The position numbers were made by a program, and so were the translations under genes. From contig LFSR01000046.1 of the NCBI GenBank assembly GCA_001513155.1, forward strand, positions 1 through 34,351: a stretch of 34,351 nucleotides of DNA, in the 5' to 3' direction. Numbering within the stretch: the stretch's first letter is position 1; every line of letters starts with the position of its first letter. The stretch is from Syntrophomonas sp. DTU018. GTDB taxonomy: Bacteria; Bacillota; Syntrophomonadia; Syntrophomonadales; Syntrophomonadaceae. The notes beneath the pieces are model-generated. The model had not been told where the DNA came from, did no database searches, and saw only the letters and a list, made by a program, of their open reading frames with translations. This document shows, in pieces, positions 23,185-31,653 of the stretch.

Positions 23185-24531
23185 ATGGGTATCAAATCCT
23201 TCACAAATAATGCCAAGGTTGTGCTGGCAGGCTTTCTGGTATTGTCTCTCCTGGTATGGCCTCTGCCGCTTGGTGCCCAAGAACCATCCTTGCAGGTTCT
23301 GGCCGGCAGCGGTATTCCAGAAAGGACCGATGGCCTGCCTGAGAACGCAGGTTTCAACACCCCCTATGGTTTGGCTGTGGACAATCAAGGGCGGCTCTAT
23401 GTAGCTGACTGTTATAACAACAGCATCCGGGTTATTGCCAATGGCAGGGTGAGTACAGTGGCAGGCAGCCTCAAGGGCACCGATTTATATGGCTTTCCCC
23501 TGGGCGGGCTGGTGGACGGAGATGCGGACCAAGCCATGTTCAACCAACCCCGGGCGGTGGTGGTTGACAGCCAGGGCACCATTTATGTAGCCGATACCGG
23601 CAACAACGTCATACGCAAAATCTCCCAAGGGAAGGTATCCACCTATGCCGGAAGCGGGAGGGCAGGTTTCAGAGACGGATCCGTCCGGGACGCCCGGTTC
23701 AATGCTCCCAGCGGATTAGCCCTTGACAAGGCCGGCAATCTTTATGTAGCCGATACCTTGAATAATGTGATCCGGAAAATTACACCCCAGGGTGTTGTCA
23801 CCACCTATGCCGGCAATAAGACCGGGAAGGCAGGTTACCGGGACGGATCTCTTGCTGAGGCTGAATTCAACGAGCCGGCTGCCCTGGCCATGGACAGTCA
23901 AGACAACTTATATGTCGTTGACAGCGGCAACCAGTTGATCCGCAGGATATCCCAAGACCAGGTGGAAACTATAGCTGGAACCCGAGGATCGTTGTTATCA
24001 GGAACAACATACATACAAGGCAGTTTCCGGGACGGCCCCCAGGCAGCTTTTAATTTCCCCAAGGGCATAACGGTACTGGAGAACGGGATTTTGATTATTG
24101 CCGATACCTGGAATTCCCGGGTAAGAGCTGTCCTCAAGGATGGACAGGTAGTCACCCTGGCAGGGACGGGTGAAAACGGCAAGGTTCCGGGCTCCCTGTA
24201 CCAGGCAGTTATAGGCAGCCCGGTGGGAGTGGCTTATCACAACAACAAACTATACATAGCAGATGCGGACAATAACGTCATCTGGCAGATGCCCCTCAAT
24301 CCCAATGGGATAAGGGCCATTCCCCAATTTGCTCCACCATCGGAGGAGATACAGATTTGGGTCAACGGCTTCAGATTGGAACTAGGTCCTGATAACAAAC
24401 CTTTTATCCAGGATGGAAGAACCATAGTACCCCTGCGGGCCATCTGCGAGAAGCTGGGGTGCCAGATTGATTGGCACGAATCAGACCGGACAATTGCCAT
24501 AACCAAAGGAAAGTGGCAAAAGGTACTTTAA
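23185..24531 (+). CDS. Secreted NHL-repeat protein with split copper-amine-oxidase-like stalk domain
   Basis: The 448-codon frame begins with a signal peptide (hydrophobic core about 12-28, LPLGAQ). Five to six NHL repeats form a beta-propeller (about 38-370), with the pattern ALDKAGNLYVADTLNNVIRKI repeated about every 50-58 residues and TYAG-type strands between. The end (about 385-448) is the first half of a copper-amine-oxidase-like stalk domain (IWVNGF, GRTIVPLRAICEKLGCQIDW, DRTIAITKG). It stops at TAA 24529 before the second half, which is found in the +1 frame just downstream. ATG 23185 has GAGGTG 6 nt upstream; TTG 23161 precedes the ribosome site. It is an extracellular binding protein, and the ligand is unknown. 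Confidence 0.85.
   Translation: MGIKSFTNNAKVVLAGFLVLSLLVWPLPLGAQEPSLQVLAGSGIPERTDGLPENAGFNTPYGLAVDNQGRLYVADCYNNSIRVIANGRVSTVAGSLKGTDLYGFPLGGLVDGDADQAMFNQPRAVVVDSQGTIYVADTGNNVIRKISQGKVSTYAGSGRAGFRDGSVRDARFNAPSGLALDKAGNLYVADTLNNVIRKITPQGVVTTYAGNKTGKAGYRDGSLAEAEFNEPAALAMDSQDNLYVVDSGNQLIRRISQDQVETIAGTRGSLLSGTTYIQGSFRDGPQAAFNFPKGITVLENGILIIADTWNSRVRAVLKDGQVVTLAGTGENGKVPGSLYQAVIGSPVGVAYHNNKLYIADADNNVIWQMPLNPNGIRAIPQFAPPSEEIQIWVNGFRLELGPDNKPFIQDGRTIVPLRAICEKLGCQIDWHESDRTIAITKGKWQKVL
24503..24531 (+). other. Frameshift region (CTT-TAA) joining two halves of one gene
   Basis: Frame 0 (NHL protein) ends at TAA 24529-24531. The +1 frame has a stop at 24500-24502 and is open from 24503 on, continuing into the 946-codon frame. 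Any shift must therefore occur in these 26 nt. The end reads AAAAGG-TA-CTT-TAA, similar in layout to the prfB +1 site (purine-rich stretch, CTT, stop). An indel in the AAAA run explains it equally well. Confidence 0.6.
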
Positions 24532-24574
24532 TACTGCCCAGGATCCCAACCTGCAGATAAGAAACGGCTATACC

Positions 24575-27415
24575 ATGGTGGGCTTGCGCTACCTGGCCGA
24601 GAGCATGGGTTACGGAGTAGAATGGGTGCCCGAATACCGGGCCGAAGGAAATGTTTTTGTCACTGTTCCCCAGGTTGTAACCCTGGAAGACGGGACTACC
24701 GTCACCCGGGAAATAGTGATAGAGGTCCAGGCCAACCAAGTCTTTGTCCAGACCGGGGATATGACCGACCCCGCCAAGTATGATCTGGAGACATTGACCG
24801 GGGATGAAGAACTGAGCCTGTTTGTTCTGGAAACCTTGCAGGAAATCAGTGAGCAGCAGCCGGATCTGATAAATCCTGAGATCCTGCAGAACCTGGAGGA
24901 GAGGATCGAGCAGGCCCAGCAGAAACAGCAGGAACAGCAGCAACAGATAGAAAGGCAGCAACAGCAACTTCAAACAAACATCCAGTATGACAATAATGCC
25001 GGAAGTGATACCGGCACGAGGACCGGCAGTGACTCATCTTCCGGTTCTGGGAGCGGAGGCGACAGCCCGACTCCGACCGATCCGGGGGATAATGACCTGC
25101 CGCAAGTTTTAATTACTACCCAGTTGAGAAACATTGTTTTGCAGGCTGGCGAAGCAGAAATGTGTTTTATTGAAACCGAGCCAGATGAAGATGTAGAACT
25201 GGCTGTGGAGGTGGAGGACGAGAGTGTAGCCGAAGCCGCCTTTGAAGTGAATTGCCTTTATATCTTCGGTTTACAAGAAGGCACAACGACGGTAACCGTA
25301 ACTGCTTATAAAGATGGCTATCTTCCTGCAGTGGCAAGCTTCACCGTAACGGTATATGAAGAATATCAAGGAGGGGACTGGGACAGGACCATTATTGACA
25401 CATACGACGAAATAAGCCACACGGATATAGCTGTGGACAGCCGGGGAATGCCTCACATTATCTATGATACTTATGCGATGCAGTACCGGCACTGGAACGG
25501 CGGTACTTGGCAGGATGAAGAACCTCAGGTTGGCAGTCGACAGGGGTCTATAACCATTGTCAACATTGACGGAACGGACAACTCATGTATTTCTTATAAT
25601 TTTTATGGTCAATTTGGATATGACGTATTCAACGGCATGTATTGGTCACACCAAGGCTTTGGAGACGAAGGAGTGACAGTAGAGTCTTCCAGTATTAATA
25701 CAATCGAGTATGATGCCAATAAATATGGCATCGGAGTGAGTTATTATGATAAGGCCAAAGGGGATTTATACTTTAGGTCTAATAAATATCCAACGAGTTA
25801 TGTAGAGTGGAACGAACCAATTTTGGTAGACGGGGCGGACAGCGATGTAGGAAAATCTTCTTCCTTGGTCTTCGGACCGGATGGTAAGGCATATATTGCC
25901 TACTATGATAACAGTAACGGCGGTTCCTTGAAACTTGCCGTAATTCCTGATCCGTTGTCCCCTAACAAAGATGATATAAAAATTTTCCATATTGATGACA
26001 ACCTGGGATACGGAGAAGAAGGCCAATATGTTTCCCTGGCGGTTGATGAAGAAGGTATATTGCATCTGGCATATTATGACTCTCTTGGTAAAGAACTCAG
26101 GTACAAAATGTTTGGGTTCGAAATATCAGGCGGAGAATGGGAAATTGATTTACGTCAGGAATCGGTGGTTGACAGCGGAGAGGATGTAGGGAAATATGCC
26201 TCCCTGGCTCTCGATAGTTGGGGGTGGCCCCACATCAGTTACTATGCCGGGGATGGTTCAGTAGGGTCCCTGAAACATGCTCGCTTCGTGGTTGATGAAG
26301 ATGACGAATATTGGGTGAAAGAGGTTATCGATCAAGGACCGGGAGTAGGGATACACAGTTCTATGGTCATTGATCAATATTCAGACACGCCGCATTTTGT
26401 TTATACAGCCAGGATAGGTGATTACTGGGTAGTGAAGCACGCTGCCAGGAAAGGTGTCATGAATACCATCGAACCTAATGTTCTATCCGGGGCTGAACAG
26501 GCTTTTGGGGATGAAACCTTCTATATTGAAAGCTTTGGTAATAAAGTGAGTGATGTATGGAGAGAAACGGGAGAAGACGTAGAAATATTGGATATAAATG
26601 AAGATTATATTCTTTATGAAGATCAAGGGGGATTAGTTTTTACTCTTAAGAGTGACTTTCTCAATAGCTTGCCGGTTACCGACGATGGTCCCCACCGGGT
26701 TTGGATTACGTTCGATTACGGCCTGCCGGTATTTATAGATATCTACATTGATATCCCTGAGACAGCAGGTTATATAAAAGGCAGTATAGTATTGCCGGAA
26801 GGGAATGCCTTTGTTGACTATTTGGCGGACAAGTCCGGCAAGGCCCTAGCTTTTGCTATAGACAGTATTTTTGAGTTGCGAACCTGCCCGATTTATGGCG
26901 CTGATGAGAACGACTTCCTAAATTATCTAAATGATTATCTATCAGACGAGGAAGGACCGATAGCTATTGCCGAAATTACTCCTGAACGCAAACTAAAAAT
27001 AACTTCTACAAAGGTTGGACCTAATAGCAGGGTTCAACCGCTGAAGTTAGCTAATGAAGCTATCTTCGGAAGTGTAACCGAGCCAACCATTACACTTACC
27101 AGCATTGAACCATTTGATGAGTTGATTAGTCTGTTCTCTGAACAGGCAATGGCAATACAAATTGGCCAAATTGGGGGAAATGGAGAATTTGGATATGTTA
27201 CAGCTTATATTTATGAAACATCTGAGGTTGACTCGTTTGTGGCAAACTTAAGTTATGCTCTGAGTGGTTTTGCTGAAGCAAGCCTTGATGCTGATAAAAA
27301 GCTAGTAATAACAGCTTTAGATTCTGATAAACCAATCTTTGCGCCTGCTGATGCCTGGGATGATTTCATCGGTGCGGAACCGGAAATTGTCCAGGGTACT
27401 GGTATAGAGTACTAG
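24575..27415 (+). CDS. Downstream part of the split surface protein: stalk, Ig-like, propeller-like and X2-like domains
   Basis: The 946-codon frame starts at an ATG with no ribosome site, inside the second half of the stalk domain (NGYTMVGLRYLAESMGYGVEW read across 24554-24617). A Gln-rich coiled coil (about 105-135) and a Ser/Gly linker (about 145-170) follow. Next are a BIG2/Ig-like domain (about 175-260), five propeller-type repeats (about 275-625: VDSRGMPHIIYD, GPDGKAYIAYYD, VDEEGILHLAYYD) and an X2-like module (about 630-725). The C-terminal 220 residues hold two similar units (KLKITSTK and KLVITALD strands). The last kilobase looks more AT-rich, with many ATA, CTA and TTA codons. It is best read as the continuation of the NHL protein, giving about 1400 residues. 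It is exported and has no catalytic motif. Confidence 0.78.
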   Translation: MVGLRYLAESMGYGVEWVPEYRAEGNVFVTVPQVVTLEDGTTVTREIVIEVQANQVFVQTGDMTDPAKYDLETLTGDEELSLFVLETLQEISEQQPDLINPEILQNLEERIEQAQQKQQEQQQQIERQQQQLQTNIQYDNNAGSDTGTRTGSDSSSGSGSGGDSPTPTDPGDNDLPQVLITTQLRNIVLQAGEAEMCFIETEPDEDVELAVEVEDESVAEAAFEVNCLYIFGLQEGTTTVTVTAYKDGYLPAVASFTVTVYEEYQGGDWDRTIIDTYDEISHTDIAVDSRGMPHIIYDTYAMQYRHWNGGTWQDEEPQVGSRQGSITIVNIDGTDNSCISYNFYGQFGYDVFNGMYWSHQGFGDEGVTVESSSINTIEYDANKYGIGVSYYDKAKGDLYFRSNKYPTSYVEWNEPILVDGADSDVGKSSSLVFGPDGKAYIAYYDNSNGGSLKLAVIPDPLSPNKDDIKIFHIDDNLGYGEEGQYVSLAVDEEGILHLAYYDSLGKELRYKMFGFEISGGEWEIDLRQESVVDSGEDVGKYASLALDSWGWPHISYYAGDGSVGSLKHARFVVDEDDEYWVKEVIDQGPGVGIHSSMVIDQYSDTPHFVYTARIGDYWVVKHAARKGVMNTIEPNVLSGAEQAFGDETFYIESFGNKVSDVWRETGEDVEILDINEDYILYEDQGGLVFTLKSDFLNSLPVTDDGPHRVWITFDYGLPVFIDIYIDIPETAGYIKGSIVLPEGNAFVDYLADKSGKALAFAIDSIFELRTCPIYGADENDFLNYLNDYLSDEEGPIAIAEITPERKLKITSTKVGPNSRVQPLKLANEAIFGSVTEPTITLTSIEPFDELISLFSEQAMAIQIGQIGGNGEFGYVTAYIYETSEVDSFVANLSYALSGFAEASLDADKKLVITALDSDKPIFAPADAWDDFIGAEPEIVQGTGIEY

Positions 27416-27437
27416 TTTGACGGCAGGGAGAGGCTAA

Positions 27438-28265
27438 ATGAGTCCAAACGACTTCATCATTACCTTCTGGGGTGTCAGGGGGTCCCGGCCGGTGCCGGGA
27501 CCCGAGACAGTTATATACGGCGGCAATACACCTTGTGTAGAAGTCCGAATCGGCAAGAGGCTGATAGTTCTGGATGCAGGAACCGGAATAGCCGACCTGG
27601 GCGCCAAGCTGCTGCAGGAGCCGGGCCCTGTTTGCGGGGATATTTTAATCACCCACTACCATTGGGATCATATACAAGGGCTTCCTTTCTTTCAGCCCTT
27701 TTTCAGCCGGGGCAACAGCTTTTCTCTATACGGGGAAAGACACAAAAGTTTTTCCTTACTGGATTTAATTAAAACAACCATGCAGCATCCTTATTTTCCG
27801 GTTCCCCTGGAAAAACTGGGGGCAAGCCTGCATTTTACCGAGATCATGCCGGGAGATAGGTTGGATCTGGGGGACGGCATTACCGTGGGAACGGTCGCCA
27901 ACCACCATCCTGATGGGGGTATATCTTACCGAATTCAGTACGGAGCCAAATCCTGCTGCTATGTGACTGATTACGAGCATGGTTCGGAAAAGGCGCAGGC
28001 TCTCCTGGAATTGTGTGCTGGAACAGATCTGCTTATCTACGATGCCCATTTTACCGCAGCTGAGTATCCCCAGTATCAAGGCTGGGGACATTCCACCTGG
28101 GAAGAGGGTTTGGCCCTCTGGGAGGCAGCAGGGGCCGGCCAGTTAATTCTCTTTCACCATAAGCCCGAACGCAATGATGAGGAATTGGCAGCTCTGGAAG
28201 GGAGCATAAACGGTCAATATCCAAAAGCCAGAGCGGCCAGGGAAGGTATGGTGATTAGTTTATGA
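27438..28265 (+). CDS. Metallo-beta-lactamase-fold hydrolase, phosphodiesterase-like
   Basis: The 275-residue protein has the dinuclear metal motif THYHWDHIQG at about 72-81. Additional ligands are likely in ANHHPDG (about 154-160), TDYEH (about 175) and the late HHKP (about 237). The start GVRGSRPVPGP...YGGNTPCVEV is typical of a group of MBL proteins related to cyclic-nucleotide and phosphoribosyl cyclic phosphodiesterases. GGGAGAGG precedes the ATG. Its stop overlaps the GAF-HD-GYP start by 4 nt (ATGA), and an adenylate cyclase follows, so a role in nucleotide second-messenger turnover is plausible. The substrate is not proven by sequence. Confidence 0.8.
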   Translation: MSPNDFIITFWGVRGSRPVPGPETVIYGGNTPCVEVRIGKRLIVLDAGTGIADLGAKLLQEPGPVCGDILITHYHWDHIQGLPFFQPFFSRGNSFSLYGERHKSFSLLDLIKTTMQHPYFPVPLEKLGASLHFTEIMPGDRLDLGDGITVGTVANHHPDGGISYRIQYGAKSCCYVTDYEHGSEKAQALLELCAGTDLLIYDAHFTAAEYPQYQGWGHSTWEEGLALWEAAGAGQLILFHHKPERNDEELAALEGSINGQYPKARAAREGMVISL

Positions 28266-29749
28266 GTACGGCCAAGGCCAAGCTGAGCGAGCATCTGGAG
28301 GAACTGCTGAATATCGGAATAGCTCTGCCGGCGGAGAAGGATCATACCAGGCTGTTAGAACGAATTCTGCGGGAAGCCCGCCGGATTACCAATGCTGATG
28401 CCGGCACCCTCTACCTGTGCGAGCACGATCGCCTGGTATTTAAGATTGTCCATAATGATACCCTGGGCATATACCAGGGAGGGCAGGGCGAGCCTATTGA
28501 CCTGCCTCCCGTTCCCCTTGACGGCACCAGTGTTTCCTCCTGGGTGGCTTTGAACAAGAAAAGCGTCAATATTCCTGATGTCTATACTGCGGACAATTTT
28601 GATTTCTCCGGGCCTAAAAGGTATGACGCCATCACTGGTTACCGTACCGGTTCCATGCTGGTGGTCCCCCTGGAGAACTATGAAGGGGAAGTGATCGGTG
28701 TTCTGCAGCTTTTAAATGCCAAAGATGAACAGGGACAGACCATACCCTTTGACCCTGAACTGGAGAAAATCGTCTTTTCTTTGGCCTCCCAAGCGGCCGT
28801 GTCCTTGACTAATATGCAGTACCTGGAAGAGATCGATAATCTCTTTCATTCTTTTGTCCAGGTCATGGCTACGGCCATTGACGCCCGCACCCCTTATAAT
28901 GTCAACCACACCCGCAATATTGCCCGCCTGGCGGAGAAGTTTGCTGGTTACCTTGACAGCTTGACCAGCGGTCCCTTCAGTGAGGAAAAGTTTCCTGAGA
29001 GCCGGACAGCCCAACTGGTAATGGCAGCCTGGCTCCACGATATCGGCAAGGTAGCTATTCCTCTCAGGGTTATGGACAAGCCCAGCCGCTTGGGTGACCG
29101 GATTGAGTATGTGCGCCAGAGGCTGGAACTGGTGGAAAACCGCCTCATCAGGTCTTTCCTGGAGAAAAAAGTGGCCGGGGCTGTAAGCGGGGAGGAGGAA
29201 GAGGAGCACCAGCAGCAATTGGCCCGTCTCAGTCAGGCCCGGGAGCTTATAGAAAAAGCCAACAGCCCGGGGACCTTCGTGGATAAAGATCTGGCCCGGG
29301 AATTGTCGGAATTGGCTCACTGGGAGCCCCTGCCGGGGCTGAGGCTTTTGACAGACGTGGAATTAAAGTGCCTCAGTGTTCCCCGGGGAACCCTGACCGA
29401 AGAGGAACGCAAGATCATGGAAAGCCATGTGACTGTTGCCCAGAGGATGCTGGAAAAAATCCGCTTCAACAGCCGCTATAAGGACGTACCTGCCTGGGCT
29501 TTAAGTCATCATGAGTTTCTGGACGGAACCGGCTATCCCCAGGGCTTGAAAGAAGGGGAGATTCCTTTGGAAGCCAGGATTCTAACCATTCTGGATGTTT
29601 ATGATGCTTTGACGGCTGCGGACCGGCCATATAAAAAGGCCATGCCTCCGGAGAGAGCCTTTAACATCCTGGAAGAGATGGCCGCAGACGGAAAACTGGA
29701 CAATCTGCTGGTGGCAGCTTTTAAAGAAAGCGGGATTTGGGAGGAGTAG
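28262..29749 (+). CDS. GAF domain plus HD-GYP phosphohydrolase with internal insertion
   Basis: The 495-residue cytoplasmic protein has an N-terminal GAF sensor domain (about 20-185) and a C-terminal HD-GYP domain. That domain shows AWLHDIGKVAIP near 255, SHHEFLDGTGYPQG near 415 and ILDVYDALTAADRPYK near 440. HD-GYP enzymes hydrolyse c-di-GMP or cGAMP. The metal and GYP residues are intact, so activity is expected. About 100 charged, helical residues (about 275-375, including EEEEEHQQQ) are inserted between KPSRLG and LTEEERKIMESH, which are normally adjacent. The 4-nt overlap with the MBL gene and 9-nt gap to the cyclase gene indicate one signalling operon. Confidence 0.9.
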   Translation: MSTAKAKLSEHLEELLNIGIALPAEKDHTRLLERILREARRITNADAGTLYLCEHDRLVFKIVHNDTLGIYQGGQGEPIDLPPVPLDGTSVSSWVALNKKSVNIPDVYTADNFDFSGPKRYDAITGYRTGSMLVVPLENYEGEVIGVLQLLNAKDEQGQTIPFDPELEKIVFSLASQAAVSLTNMQYLEEIDNLFHSFVQVMATAIDARTPYNVNHTRNIARLAEKFAGYLDSLTSGPFSEEKFPESRTAQLVMAAWLHDIGKVAIPLRVMDKPSRLGDRIEYVRQRLELVENRLIRSFLEKKVAGAVSGEEEEEHQQQLARLSQARELIEKANSPGTFVDKDLARELSELAHWEPLPGLRLLTDVELKCLSVPRGTLTEEERKIMESHVTVAQRMLEKIRFNSRYKDVPAWALSHHEFLDGTGYPQGLKEGEIPLEARILTILDVYDALTAADRPYKKAMPPERAFNILEEMAADGKLDNLLVAAFKESGIWEE

Positions 29750-29758
29750 AAGACGCTG

Positions 29759-31543
29759 ATGAGAAACCTTGGCTCATACGGGAAATACATATTAATACTT
29801 TTTCTTTGCCTTATTCTGGGCTTATTTGCCTATCTGGACATTTTCTCTACTTTTGACAGCAAGCTGCAAGACAAACTCCTGCGGCAAAGCAGCCCTGTAG
29901 ATATGGAAATAGTCGTGGTAGCTATTGACGATCAAAGCCTGGAGGACCTGGGACGTTTTCCCTGGCCCCGCTATGTTCACGCGGAACTGATCAGAATACT
30001 CTCCCAAGGGCAGCCTGCAGCCATCGGCATTGACATAATTTTCAGCGAGGCAACAGAAGACCCGGAGGAAGACCTGGCTTTGGTGGAAGCCATCCGGGAG
30101 GCCGGCAATGTGGTTTTGCCCGTTTATGCCAATCTGGAGGGTTTTTCCCGCCGGCAGGGCGCCATCCAAACTGATAACCTTGTGGTGCCTTTCCCGGACT
30201 TTCCCGACCAGTTTATCACCGGGCATATCAATACCTTTCCCGACCCGGACGGTATAATCAGAAAGACCGCTCTGTACCTGGATTACCAGGGGCAAACCGT
30301 ACCCAGCTTTGCCTGGCGGATTTATGAGCAGTATTGCCAGAGCAAGGGACTGCCTGCCCCCGATATAAACCAGATACCCCTGGATCCTATCAAAAGGATG
30401 GAAATAAACTACGCGGGCATTCCCGGAGATTATGAACACATCAGCTACTCTCAGGTAATCAGCGGTGAGGTGCCGCCGGAGTTTTTCCAGGGCAGGATTG
30501 TTCTGGTAGGTTCCTATACTGTGGGGATAGGCGATTTTTACTTTACTCCCCTGGCTCCTGAAGTACCCATGTATGGGGTAGAAATTCATGCCAATATATT
30601 GCAGAACCTGCTCCACGGCAGTTACCTGCAGAGGGCGCCTTTTGGCATACCCTTGCTGGCCATTGTTCTTTTCGGGGCAGCGGCAGCTTTCGGCTTTACC
30701 CGGCTCAGACCCGGCAAAGGTCTGATCCTTTTGGCGGTGCTGGCAGCAGGTTATCTGGTTTTTGCCCGCCTGATGTACAGCAATGGGTACCTCCTTCCCT
30801 TGTTATATCCCTTGCTGCTGCTGGTTTTGGGCTATCTGGTGGTTCTGGCAGCCAATTATATCAGCGAACTCATGGAACGCCGCCGCATCACCGGTGTGTT
30901 CAGCCGTTATGTGGCTCCCCAGGTGGTAAACAAACTGCTGGAGGGCGGCGAAAAAGCACTGCAGCTGGGCGGCAGCAGGCGGGAGATTACCGTTCTGTTT
31001 GTGGACATCCGGGGATTTACCCCTCTTTCGGAAGCTGCTGCTCCTGAGGAGGTAGTGGAAATCCTCAATGAATACCTGTCTCTGGTGGCCCAATGTATCT
31101 TCCAGTACGGAGGCACCCTGGACAAATTTATCGGGGATGCCGCCATGGCTATCTTTAATGCCCCCTTGGACCTGGAGGACCACTGCTTCAAAGCTGTCCA
31201 GGCAGCCTGGGCTATGAAGGAAGGAGCAGCTCCCCTGCAGCAGAGGCTGCAAGAAAAATATGGCCGCACCGTCCAGTTTGGCATAGGGGTGAACACAGGA
31301 CCGGCGGTAATAGGAAATATCGGAGCCAGCTTCCGGATGGACTATACGGCCATTGGCGATACGGTTAATACTGCGGCCCGCCTGGAGAGCAATGCCCAAC
31401 CGGGCCAGATCCTGATCTCCCAGGCGGTTTATGAAAAGGTCAAGGATAGAGTTGCTGCCACCAGCCTGGGTGAAATCAAGGTCAAGGGAAAAGCTCAGGG
31501 AATTAACGTCTTCCAGGTTGATGGTGTGCATCCGGGTATTTAG
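29759..31543 (+). CDS. CHASE2-domain class III adenylate cyclase
   Basis: The 594-residue membrane sensor has one N-terminal helix (about 9-28), an extracytoplasmic CHASE2 domain (about 35-290), and three helices (about 297-370: GIPLLAIVLFGAAAAFGF and two more). A class III cyclase domain spans about 400-585. The metal aspartates lie in FVDIRGFT (near 416) and FIGDAAMAIF (near 460). The purine-selecting lysine (TLDKFIGD) and aspartate (MDYTAIGD) indicate ATP rather than GTP. IGDTVNTAARLES is also conserved. It probably converts an external signal to cAMP. It follows the HD-GYP gene by 9 bp, and a bidirectional terminator ends the operon. Confidence 0.92.
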   Translation: MRNLGSYGKYILILFLCLILGLFAYLDIFSTFDSKLQDKLLRQSSPVDMEIVVVAIDDQSLEDLGRFPWPRYVHAELIRILSQGQPAAIGIDIIFSEATEDPEEDLALVEAIREAGNVVLPVYANLEGFSRRQGAIQTDNLVVPFPDFPDQFITGHINTFPDPDGIIRKTALYLDYQGQTVPSFAWRIYEQYCQSKGLPAPDINQIPLDPIKRMEINYAGIPGDYEHISYSQVISGEVPPEFFQGRIVLVGSYTVGIGDFYFTPLAPEVPMYGVEIHANILQNLLHGSYLQRAPFGIPLLAIVLFGAAAAFGFTRLRPGKGLILLAVLAAGYLVFARLMYSNGYLLPLLYPLLLLVLGYLVVLAANYISELMERRRITGVFSRYVAPQVVNKLLEGGEKALQLGGSRREITVLFVDIRGFTPLSEAAAPEEVVEILNEYLSLVAQCIFQYGGTLDKFIGDAAMAIFNAPLDLEDHCFKAVQAAWAMKEGAAPLQQRLQEKYGRTVQFGIGVNTGPAVIGNIGASFRMDYTAIGDTVNTAARLESNAQPGQILISQAVYEKVKDRVAATSLGEIKVKGKAQGINVFQVDGVHPGI

Positions 31544-31548
31544 GGAAC

Positions 31549-31580
31549 ATCTCGCGAAGGCACATAAGATGGACCATTGG
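31549..31580. repeat. Degenerate REP-like remnant
   Basis: CACATAAGATGG (31561-31572) is identical to 6339-6350 in copy 1, preceded by a worn arm (catctcgcgaagg) and followed by a similar cattgg. It is probably a decayed third copy. Confidence 0.4.
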
Positions 31581-31585
31581 AGATA

Positions 31586-31621
31586 AAAAAGGAGGCCGTC
31601 CTTTTGGGATAGCCTCCTTTT
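31586..31621. terminator. Bidirectional rho-independent terminator
   Basis: GGAGGC (31591-31596) pairs with GCCTCC (31612-31617). The A run before and the T run after extend the stem and give a U tract on both strands. It lies between the convergent cyclase and chemoreceptor genes. Confidence 0.88.
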
Positions 31622-31653
31622 ATTTATCTAACAAGTCCAAGTTGCTTTTGGGT

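Noticed and set aside
23434-24290. Recurrent similar DNA in the NHL gene as a CRISPR or satellite array
   Set aside because: The repeats are protein-level NHL blades with diverged codons and no uniform spacers; no CRISPR array was seen in the window.
29822-30616. 264-codon minus-strand frame opposite the adenylate cyclase
   Set aside because: Antisense shadow of the CHASE2 region without ribosome site or domain; the same holds for the minus frame at 30803-31531.
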